6,336 bases of DNA from Defluviitaleaceae bacterium. GTDB taxonomy: Bacteria; Bacillota; Clostridia; Lachnospirales; WRAX01. A model generated the notes under the pieces. That model did no database searches and was not told the DNA's origin. It worked only from the letters and a program-made list of their open reading frames with translations. Shown piece by piece: positions 1 through 4,439 of the stretch (positions are counted from its first letter, which is position 1; each line of letters starts with the position of its first letter). The stretch spans positions 1 to 6,336 of the forward strand of contig WRBU01000071.1 in NCBI GenBank assembly GCA_009784355.1. Reading direction: 5' to 3'. The position numbers and the translations under genes are program-made.

Positions 1-918
1 ACTTCGCACCACAAGATACATTGTTAGCAAAAATGCAATGACATATAGCACAAAAAGCCCGTTTGATACGGCGAGGTTGTTGATGACCACACCTTCGGCA
101 GGCACAAAACCTTGAAAAAAGCCCGTGTACGCCGCAACAATGGACGATGGTATCTGTGAGAAGCTCAAAGACCCCATGCCGTCCATGCCTTGGTAGTCCC
201 AAAGCTGACCGCCTGTGATAAGCAAAGACACTTGTACGCTGGCGTAATATAGCACAGCCCCCAAAATACCACATATTAAAAACCGCAATCCCGTCATCAA
301 AATTTCTTTGGTTGTCGGGGACTTTTCCATTATTTGGCGTATTAGCACGATAAGAGCAAGCCCAATGGCAAAGCCTAAAAACGACTGGTATAACGCCATG
401 GAGAGCATAAGGGCAAAACCCCCTGCGACAAAGCCAAATTTCCATTTTTTGCACGCGGCAATGGCGGCTGTTGCAAGCAAAAACGCCGCAGGATAGGCAT
501 CCGCCATAAAGTCGTACATAAACTGGTTTGCCCAAGCAGGGAAAGTGATTATCAAAATGGCGCAAACCACGATGTAAAGGCGGTTTTTAATGCCAAGCAC
601 CCATGTGGCAAGGTTTATGCCAATGGACATATATGCCATTGCAAAAAGCCCAATTATCCACGGGGCATTGTAAAAACCACGGATGTGCTGTAAGCCAACC
701 AACGCCCAACGCCCGCTTTGATACAAATACCCCAAAGACGAATGAAAATGATACATGCTGTCTTCATTTAAAAATTTGTGCAAAAAGCCAAAGCCATGCA
801 CGGCGGCAAAAATGATAACCGCCGCCGCAAAGGCGAACTTCATGTTGGCGGGTATGTTTTTTATTATGCGTGAAAAGTGCTCCTGCGGTTGTAAAATTGC
901 CTGTGTGAAATTTTTCAT
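1..918 (-). CDS. GtrII-like membrane glucosyltransferase, C-terminus cut off by window edge
   Basis: The reading frame starts at the ATG at 918 and stays open for 306 codons to the window edge. Seen: about eight hydrophobic segments (roughly residues 27-46, 84-106, 115-130, 134-155, 160-178, 180-195, 208-233 and 280-303). A polar loop follows the first of these, with NEDSMYHFHSS and YLYQSGRWALVG at about residues 51-76. This topology, with an acidic and GRW-containing first outer loop, resembles the GtrII/Glucos_trans_II family. That family transfers glucose from undecaprenyl-phosphate-glucose to surface polysaccharide or teichoic acid outside the membrane. The start is supported by AGGAGGG at 929-935, which lies inside the 3' end of the transposase gene; the stop of that gene is only 3 bases upstream. 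The gene is therefore probably co-transcribed with ispG and the transposase. The family call rests on recall of its pattern and is moderate; that it is a polytopic membrane protein is secure. Acceptor and donor are inferred. Confidence 0.7.
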   Translation of the reverse strand, partial: MKNFTQAILQPQEHFSRIIKNIPANMKFAFAAAVIIFAAVHGFGFLHKFLNEDSMYHFHSSLGYLYQSGRWALVGLQHIRGFYNAPWIIGLFAMAYMSIGINLATWVLGIKNRLYIVVCAILIITFPAWANQFMYDFMADAYPAAFLLATAAIAACKKWKFGFVAGGFALMLSMALYQSFLGFAIGLALIVLIRQIMEKSPTTKEILMTGLRFLICGILGAVLYYASVQVSLLITGGQLWDYQGMDGMGSLSFSQIPSSIVAAYTGFFQGFVPAEGVVINNLAVSNGLFVLYVIAFLLTMYLVVRS

Positions 919-921
919 AAC

Positions 922-1413
922 TCAGCTGCCCTCCTGTGTGTAATACCTATCCTCAACCCAAGTATAAGGATTATTCTCAATATACTGCCAAATCTTTTGA
1001 TATGCTCTATCATTGCGTATAACATGGTCGTGAAAACCCTTTTGCCAAGGTGAAGTTTTAGACTTAATAGAAACAGCCCTTTTAAACATCCCAATAGCAC
1101 GTGATAATGTAGGGGCGGCATCCTGCCGCCCGATACTGCCGTGTATGGAAACCAACAAATGAATGTGATTAGGCATAATTATATAACAGTCAACCGTTAG
1201 TGTTTCATATGTTGTTGATAGGGTGTTTATTTCATTTTCTATTATTTTGCCTGTGTTTGACAAGAGGGTATGCGGGCGGCAGGATGCCGCCCCTACGATG
1301 TGACCGAATAGGTGCTTCATGTCCTTGGTGCAGATGGTTATGAAATATGCTCCTATTTGCGAATAGTCGTATTTTGGTATTCTGTTTGGTTTTCTTTTGG
1401 GGTTATTGCTCAT
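922..1413 (-). CDS. REP-associated tyrosine transposase (RAYT, Y1/HUH, IS200-like)
   Basis: The 163-residue protein belongs to the Y1_Tnp fold used by IS200/IS605 transposases and by RAYTs, single-strand DNA nucleases that act on REP hairpins. Seen: the N-terminal KYDYSQIGAYFITICTKD block (residues 14-31), the metal-binding HUH motif MPNHIHLLV (H83 and H85), and YIENNP near the end. Y144 is the likely nucleophile, with N148 four residues on, as expected for the catalytic helix. WQKGFHDHVIRND (residues 123-135) is typical of the family. The frame is intact, so it may be active. I chose the ATG at 1413 because GAGGG lies 8 bases upstream; a TTG at 1428 is possible but has no site. The start overlaps the ispG stop by 11 bp, which suggests translational coupling. 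No IS ends were seen around it, so it behaves as a resident single gene. Two REP-like palindromes lie inside the frame and encode the segments GAASCRP (about 41-47) and GRQDAAPT (about 95-102). Confidence 0.93.
   Translation of the reverse strand: MSNNPKRKPNRIPKYDYSQIGAYFITICTKDMKHLFGHIVGAASCRPHTLLSNTGKIIENEINTLSTTYETLTVDCYIIMPNHIHLLVSIHGSIGRQDAAPTLSRAIGMFKRAVSIKSKTSPWQKGFHDHVIRNDRAYQKIWQYIENNPYTWVEDRYYTQEGS
1109..1132 (+). repeat. REP-like hairpin, copy 1 (inside transposase gene)
   Basis: GTAG (1109-1112) is followed by a perfect 8-bp stem, GGGCGGCA (1113-1120) with TGCCGCCC (1124-1131), closed by a TCC loop. A GTAG head followed by a GC-rich hairpin is the known layout of REP elements recognised by RAYT proteins. 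The 24 bases are an exact inverted copy of 1273-1296. It is far more GC-rich than its surroundings. Within the transposase frame on the other strand it encodes GRQDAAPT. Confidence 0.88.
1273..1296 (-). repeat. REP-like hairpin, copy 2 (inside transposase gene, inverted)
   Basis: This is an exact 24-base reverse complement of 1109-1132, with the GTAG head reading on the minus strand from 1296. The two copies face each other across 140 bases, like the paired REPs of a REPIN/BIME but with a longer spacer. Read with the transposase it encodes VGAASCRP, between the FGHIV strand and the SNTGKIIENE helix, in frame. As I recall typical RAYTs, this connection is several residues shorter, so the segment looks like an in-frame insertion. 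Confidence 0.88.
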
Positions 1414-2470
1414 CACACATACCCTCAATTTCCGCCACCAGCACGTCTACGAGCTTATCTTCGGGGATGCGTGCCACGATTTCACCTTTTTTAAACAACA
1501 GCCCGCCGCCTTTGCCGCAAGCAATGCCGATGTCTGCTTCCTTTGCCTCGCCGGGGCCGTTTACTACACAGCCCATAATTGCAATGGTCAGCAGGGTTTT
1601 CACATGGGCAATGCGGGCTTGTACTTCGTTTGCAATTTGCTCAAGATTAACCTCCGTGCGTCCGCATGTAGGGCATGAAATTATTTCTGTGCCAAAACGG
1701 CGTATTTTAAGGGATTGCAACAGTTCTTTTGCAGCTTTAATTTCCTCCACGGGGTCTGTGGTTAAGGAAATGCGCAGTGTGTCGCCCATGCCGCGGGTTA
1801 AAAGAGCGGCTAGTCCTGCTGTGGATTTTATTGTCCCGCTGTATAATGTCCCCGCCTCGGTAATGCCAATATGAAGAGGGTAGGGGATTTGGGGGGACAA
1901 AATTTCGTGTGCGGCAAGGGTCATAGGGATGTTTGATGCCTTCATGCTCACTACTATATTGTCAAAATCCAATTCCTCAAGCAAGCGCACATTGCGAAGG
2001 GCGGATGCCGCAAGCCCTTCGGCACTTACGCCGCCGTGCGCATCCACCAAGTCTTGCTCCAAACTCCCGCTGTTTACCCCAACACGTATAGGTATACCCC
2101 GAGCCTTGCAAGCGGCAACAACAGCCGCCACTTTCTCACGAGAGCCTATGTTTCCGGGGTTTATGCGTATTTTATCAGCACCTGCGTTTATTGCCGCCAA
2201 AGCCATTTGGTGGTCAAAATGAATGTCTGCCACAATGGGCATAAAATCAACCTTACGGCGAATTTGGGCAAAGCCTTCTGCCGCCTTTGGATTGTTTACA
2301 GTAACCCGCACAATTTCACAGCCTGCCTCGTACAAAGCCTTTATTTGCGCCAAAGTTGCGGCAACGTCCGCTGTTTTTGTGTTAGTCATGCTTTGTATGG
2401 TTATAGGATGGTCGCCGCCGATGGCGATGCCCCCAATTTTTACAATTTTTGCATTTCTGCGGTTATACAT
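1403..2470 (-). CDS. ispG: 4-hydroxy-3-methylbut-2-enyl diphosphate synthase (IspG/GcpE)
   Basis: IspG is the cytoplasmic [4Fe-4S] enzyme of the MEP isoprenoid pathway. It reductively opens 2-C-methyl-D-erythritol 2,4-cyclodiphosphate to HMBPP. The 355-residue protein is full length for the bacterial form without the insert domain. Seen: the N-terminal TIM-barrel signatures TIQSMTNTKT (residues 24-33), VADIHFDH (80-87), KIRINPGNIG (100-109), and GITEAG (202-207). The C-terminal cluster domain has SCPTCGRTE and MGCVVNGPGEAKEADIG. The ligands C266, C269, C301 and E308 keep exactly the spacing of the E. coli enzyme. I chose the ATG at 2470, with AGGA about 9 bases upstream. The longer start at 2491 lies within the -10 box of the promoter and cannot be on that transcript. 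No dxr or rseP neighbour is present; the gene heads its own transcript, followed by the transposase and GtrII-like genes. Confidence 0.97.
   Translation of the reverse strand: MYNRRNAKIVKIGGIAIGGDHPITIQSMTNTKTADVAATLAQIKALYEAGCEIVRVTVNNPKAAEGFAQIRRKVDFMPIVADIHFDHQMALAAINAGADKIRINPGNIGSREKVAAVVAACKARGIPIRVGVNSGSLEQDLVDAHGGVSAEGLAASALRNVRLLEELDFDNIVVSMKASNIPMTLAAHEILSPQIPYPLHIGITEAGTLYSGTIKSTAGLAALLTRGMGDTLRISLTTDPVEEIKAAKELLQSLKIRRFGTEIISCPTCGRTEVNLEQIANEVQARIAHVKTLLTIAIMGCVVNGPGEAKEADIGIACGKGGGLLFKKGEIVARIPEDKLVDVLVAEIEGMCDEQ
1422..1426 (-). promoter_or_regulatory. Ribosome binding site of the transposase gene
   Basis: GAGGG reading leftwards lies 8 bases before the ATG at 1413 and inside the last codons of ispG. 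It decides the ATG over the upstream TTG and permits reinitiation by ribosomes finishing ispG. Confidence 0.6.
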
Positions 2471-2489
2471 TTTATCACATCCTACGGAC

Positions 2490-2519
2490 ATTATAATTAT
2501 AAAAGGGGAGGATTGTCAA
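2490..2519 (-). promoter_or_regulatory. ispG promoter
   Basis: TTGACA (2519-2514) is separated by 18 bases from TATAAT (2495-2490), a full match to both sigma-A hexamers. Transcription would begin near 2483, giving a leader of about 13 bases before the ATG at 2470. The -35 box meets the TSUP start codon on the opposite strand, so the two divergent units compete for the same 50 bases. Confidence 0.82.
2491..2502. repeat. 12-bp AT palindrome in divergent promoter region
   Basis: TTATAATTATAA is a perfect palindrome. It supplies a -10 TATAAT on the minus strand for ispG and a TATAAT (2492-2497) on the plus strand that could serve the TSUP pair. The plus-strand copy has no good -35 box at 16-18 bases, so that use is uncertain. 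Confidence 0.5.
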
Positions 2520-2863
2520 TGAAAAAAATTGTTGTGGGTGTGGTTTGCGGCATATTAAACGGGCTTTTGGGCTCTGGCGGCGGTGTGGCTGCTGTTATAT
2601 CATTGCGCAAATTTTTTAAGTTAGAAACGCACCGATGCCATGCTACTGCTATTGCAATAATATTGCCCCTAACCCTTGTATCAGCCGCAATATACCTTTT
2701 TAAATACGATGTAGAACTTATGACGGCTCTTTGGGTGACTGTTGGGGGCATAGCAGGCGGCATTGCGGGCGCAAAATGGCTGGCAAAAATATCTGCCCGC
2801 TGGCTTCATTTAATATTTGGCGGCATAATGATTTTTGCTGCCGTAAGGATGTTTTTTGCATGA
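2519..2863 (+). CDS. TauE/SafE-family (TSUP) half permease, first subunit
   Basis: The 114-residue membrane protein has about four hydrophobic segments (roughly residues 3-27, 42-61, 68-88 and 95-113). The glycine motif GLLGSGGGVAAV (residues 15-26) is the signature of TSUP permeases, which export sulfite, sulfonates or other small anions. Normal family members are about 250 residues with two such repeats; this is one repeat only. A second half follows at once, the two genes overlapping as ATGA (2860-2863), so both products are probably made in equal amounts and form one transporter. The start is supported by GGGGAGG (2505-2511) with a 7-base gap. No substrate-binding or metabolic neighbour hints at the substrate. 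The family call is firm for the paired context; the substrate is unknown. Confidence 0.88.
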   Translation: MKKIVVGVVCGILNGLLGSGGGVAAVISLRKFFKLETHRCHATAIAIILPLTLVSAAIYLFKYDVELMTALWVTVGGIAGGIAGAKWLAKISARWLHLIFGGIMIFAAVRMFFA

Positions 2864-3243
2864 GCATTTTTCTTCTCATTTTTGTAGGCGTGGTTGCTGG
2901 CGTTTTGTCGGGGCTAGGCATTGGCGGCGGCGTAATTTTAATCCCCGCCCTCACAATGTTTTTTGCCCAAAGCCAACATGCCGCCCAAAACATTAACCTG
3001 CTTTACTTTATTCCAACCGCAATTTTTGCCCTCATCATCCACGCCAAAAACCGCAAAATAGAAACTAAAATACTGCCCATGATGATTGTTGGCGGCATTA
3101 TAGGTGCTGTCGCAGGCTCAATCATTGCATTAAATATGCAAGGCGACGTGCTGCGCAAAATTTTTGCTGGGTTTTTGCTCGTCATGGGCGTAGCGGAGCT
3201 TGCAAAAGCCCGCAAACAAAAAACTCCTCAAATAGAGGAGTGA
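2860..3243 (+). CDS. TauE/SafE-family (TSUP) half permease, second subunit
   Basis: The 127-residue membrane protein starts in the stop codon of the previous gene. Seen: the repeat signature GVLSGLGIGGGVILIPALT (residues 14-32), which matches the first repeat of full-length TSUP proteins. About four membrane segments follow in all (roughly 2-34, 44-61, 71-91 and 98-113), with a short charged tail, KARKQKTPQIEE. AAGGA at about 2845-2849 gives a site 10-11 bases before the ATG. The first gene carries a weaker form of the same motif, so the order suggests both halves are homologous repeats on separate chains, not a frameshifted single gene. The reading frame changes cleanly at ATGA, and each half has its own binding site. 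The product probably acts in the cytoplasmic membrane as a heteromer with its neighbour; the substrate is unknown. Confidence 0.9.
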   Translation: MSIFLLIFVGVVAGVLSGLGIGGGVILIPALTMFFAQSQHAAQNINLLYFIPTAIFALIIHAKNRKIETKILPMMIVGGIIGAVAGSIIALNMQGDVLRKIFAGFLLVMGVAELAKARKQKTPQIEE

Positions 3244-3247
3244 TTAA
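3217..3247 (-). terminator. Hairpin at the end of the TSUP pair; strong terminator only when read leftwards
   Basis: ACTCCTC (3223-3229) pairs with GAGGAGT (3235-3241) across the loop AAATA, and the hairpin overlaps the stop codon of the second TSUP gene. Read on the minus strand the stem is followed by TTTTTTGTTTG, a classic intrinsic terminator. Read on the plus strand it is followed only by GATTAAAATTTC, so it may end the TSUP transcript weakly. Confidence 0.6.
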
Positions 3248-3255
3248 AATTTCAT

Positions 3256-3284
3256 TTGACAATATATGAAGCCTGTAATACAAT
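3256..3284 (+). promoter_or_regulatory. Promoter of the toxin-antitoxin unit
   Basis: TTGACA (3256-3261) is followed after 17 bases by TACAAT (3279-3284), with an expected start near 3291. This leaves a leader of about 40 bases before the antitoxin ATG at 3330. No clear operator palindrome was seen around it. Confidence 0.8.
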
Positions 3285-3313
3285 AATAATGTACCGTATT
3301 AAGATTGTGACAT

Positions 3314-3322
3314 GGAGGGAGG
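3314..3322 (+). promoter_or_regulatory. Ribosome binding site of the SocA/Panacea-domain gene
   Basis: GGAGGGAGG lies 7 bases before the ATG at 3330. It selects that ATG over an in-frame one at 3312, which precedes the site and has none of its own. It is much stronger than the site of the following gene, fitting higher antitoxin synthesis. Confidence 0.8.
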
Positions 3323-3329
3323 CAGTAAT

Positions 3330-3830
3330 ATGTTTAGTGCAGTAGATATTGCAAGGTATTTTTTGGCAAAAGACCCGGACAGAGAGATATTTAGTGCAAA
3401 TTTAATAGAAAGAAATGGTGCAAAATTTTATGAAGGCAATGGCAAGTTAAATAAATTTTTGCATCTGTCGCAAAATATGTATATTGCAAGGTTTGGCACG
3501 CCTCTTTTTGTTGATGATTTATTTGCCTATACCAATGGAGCAGTTGCTCTTGATGTCATGCACAATTATGCCACGCTGCAAAAAAGTGAAGCCATCGAGC
3601 CTAACCTTGAAGATGCCGTTAGCGAGTTTCTTAACAGGATGTTTCATATGTTAAAAAATGCCAGCGTTGATGATTTAATTGAATTATCTCACGAGGATGA
3701 AGAATGGGCTGAAAAGCACGGCAAAAAGTCTCAGAAGATGGATAGCGTGACAAGGGTCGATGAATATAAAAAGAGGTATAAGGATGCTCTTATAATTTTG
3801 TATAGAATGGACGTGGGCGTAAATGATTGA
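3330..3830 (+). CDS. SocA/Panacea-domain (DUF4065) protein, probable antitoxin
   Basis: The 166-residue soluble protein resembles the SocA/GepA-like DUF4065 or Panacea domain, a fold found as the antitoxin of many unrelated toxins. Seen: an N-terminal SAVDIARYFLAK helix (residues 3-14), the core KLNKFLHLSQNMYIARFGTPLF (39-60) with the aromatic/small-residue pattern of the domain, FAYTNGAVALDVMHNY (65-80, usually KYGPV in relatives), and LIELSHEDEEWAEK (116-129), matching the common L-SH-D-W ending. The canonical Y/WKYGPV motif is altered here to AYTNGAV, so this is a divergent member. The gene has its own promoter and a strong binding site, and overlaps the next gene by 8 bp (3823-3830). The antitoxin role is inferred from gene order and family; the partner it neutralises would be the MazF-like protein downstream. 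Confidence 0.8.
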   Translation: MFSAVDIARYFLAKDPDREIFSANLIERNGAKFYEGNGKLNKFLHLSQNMYIARFGTPLFVDDLFAYTNGAVALDVMHNYATLQKSEAIEPNLEDAVSEFLNRMFHMLKNASVDDLIELSHEDEEWAEKHGKKSQKMDSVTRVDEYKKRYKDALIILYRMDVGVND

Positions 3831-4251
3831 GGTCGGTCAGGTGCTTGCGTTAAAGATTCGTTTTAAAAATACAGGCGAAACTGCCAGAGATGCACACCCC
3901 TGTATAGTTGTTGGTGTTAGTGGCGATGGCAGTCATATAGAGGTTGCGCAATTTAGTAGCTTGGCAGGTAAGGAGTTTAAGGCTATTGGCTCTGACAAGT
4001 GTAAAGTGATTTATCACGACAATCCAACAGAAGCAGTAATAGACCGCGATAGCTTTGCTCAACTCGACAGCAGGTTTACAATCGAGCACTTTCCTGAATT
4101 GATTAATTTTAGACGACAAACTGACAAACTTAGTGACGACAAGTTAAAATCGCTTATAAAGGCGTATAATGAATATCCTGCCAAGTTTGAAATTGATGAA
4201 AACAGAATTGTACATATGACGGAAAGTGAAATAAAGCAACTTAACGGATGA
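3823..4251 (+). CDS. MazF/PemK-like protein, probable toxin of the pair
   Basis: The 142-residue soluble protein begins inside the last codons of the antitoxin gene. Seen: GQVLALKIRF (residues 5-14), AHPCIVVGVSGDGSHIEVAQFSS (24-46) and VIDRDSFAQLDSRFTIE (72-88). In order these resemble the strands of the MazF/PemK/Kid SH3-like barrel: a G-x-V/I-x-x-V first strand, an R/HP-x-I/V-V-V second strand, and a late strand around an S/D-F-x-x-L-D step. A helical tail follows (LSDDKLKSLIKAYNEY, 103-118). Most MazF toxins are about 110-120 residues, so this one carries extra C-terminal sequence. Known relatives are sequence-specific mRNA endonucleases that stop translation; that activity is an inference here, because the catalytic R and T/S residues cannot be placed with certainty. 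The weak binding site before the ATG and the 8-bp overlap imply translation coupled to the antitoxin. Confidence 0.65.
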   Translation: MIEVGQVLALKIRFKNTGETARDAHPCIVVGVSGDGSHIEVAQFSSLAGKEFKAIGSDKCKVIYHDNPTEAVIDRDSFAQLDSRFTIEHFPELINFRRQTDKLSDDKLKSLIKAYNEYPAKFEIDENRIVHMTESEIKQLNG

Positions 4252-4285
4252 ACCGATATGCAGTTTTTTATTGTAATTGAATAAA

Positions 4286-4323
4286 TTAAAAACCCCGACA
4301 ACGCAGATGTTATCGAGGTTTTG
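4286..4323 (-). terminator. Intrinsic terminator of tRNA-Arg
   Basis: On the minus strand AACCTCGATAAC (4320-4309) and GTTGTCGGGGTT (4302-4291) form a continuous 12-bp stem. It contains two G-U pairs and a 6-base loop, with extra A-U pairs at the base, and is followed by TTTTTAATTT. Read on the plus strand the two wobble pairs become C-A mismatches, so the hairpin is built to work leftwards. It may still stop plus-strand transcripts of the toxin-antitoxin unit weakly, since TTTTGTC follows on that side. Confidence 0.82.
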
Positions 4324-4328
4324 TCTAT

Positions 4329-4401
4329 CGCCCCATGTAGGATTCGAACCTACGACCTTTTGCTCCGGAGGCAAACGCTCTATCCCCTGAGCTAATGAAG
4401 C
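4329..4401 (-). tRNA. trnR: tRNA-Arg(CCG)
   Basis: A complete 73-base cloverleaf reads leftwards from 4401. The acceptor pairs GCTTCAT with ATGGGGC (two G-U pairs), and the D stem is GCTC/GAGC. The anticodon stem TTTGC/GCAAA encloses the loop CTCCGGA, giving anticodon CCG for arginine codon CGG. The variable loop has 5 bases. The T stem is GTAGG/CCTAC with loop TTCGAAT, and the discriminator base is G. No CCA is encoded, so the tail must be added by CCA-adding enzyme. It has its own promoter and terminator and is transcribed alone. It borders the toxin-antitoxin unit; tRNA genes are common integration sites, but no duplicated tRNA end was found in the window. Confidence 0.97.
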
Positions 4402-4410
4402 AACCCAAAT

Positions 4411-4439
4411 ATTATATCATGCCGCATCTGTTTTGTCAA
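4411..4439 (-). promoter_or_regulatory. Consensus promoter of tRNA-Arg
   Basis: TTGACA (4439-4434), a 17-base spacer and TATAAT (4416-4411) match the sigma-A consensus fully. The start is expected near 4404, three bases before the mature tRNA end. The TGA inside the -35 box is also the stop codon of the rlmD-like gene (4438-4436). Confidence 0.95.

Noticed and set aside
922..1413. A complete IS200/IS605 insertion sequence with left and right ends
   Set aside because: The gene boundaries overlap ispG on one side and sit 3 bases from the next gene on the other, leaving no room for terminal hairpins; the palindromes are internal instead.
1347..1874. Plus-strand open frame of 175 codons opposite ispG
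   Set aside because: It is a shadow of ispG: its composition is serine-rich and irregular, it has no ribosome site, and ispG has all its catalytic residues in the other frame.
2471..2491. Seven-codon N-terminal extension of ispG to the ATG at 2491
   Set aside because: That ATG overlaps the -10 box and lies upstream of the predicted transcript start, and it has no ribosome site.
4252..4285. A dedicated plus-strand terminator just after the MazF-like gene
   Set aside because: The only pairing near the GCAGTTTTTTATTG stretch is a 3-bp CGG/CCG stem, which is too weak to call.
4144..4374. Minus-strand open frame running from tRNA-Arg across the terminator into the toxin gene
   Set aside because: It begins inside a structural tRNA and crosses a strong terminator hairpin, so it cannot be a normal gene.
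4252..4401. tRNA-Arg as an attachment site for an integrated element carrying the toxin-antitoxin pair
   Set aside because: I found no second copy of the tRNA 3' end within the window and no integrase gene; an element extending beyond the window cannot be excluded.
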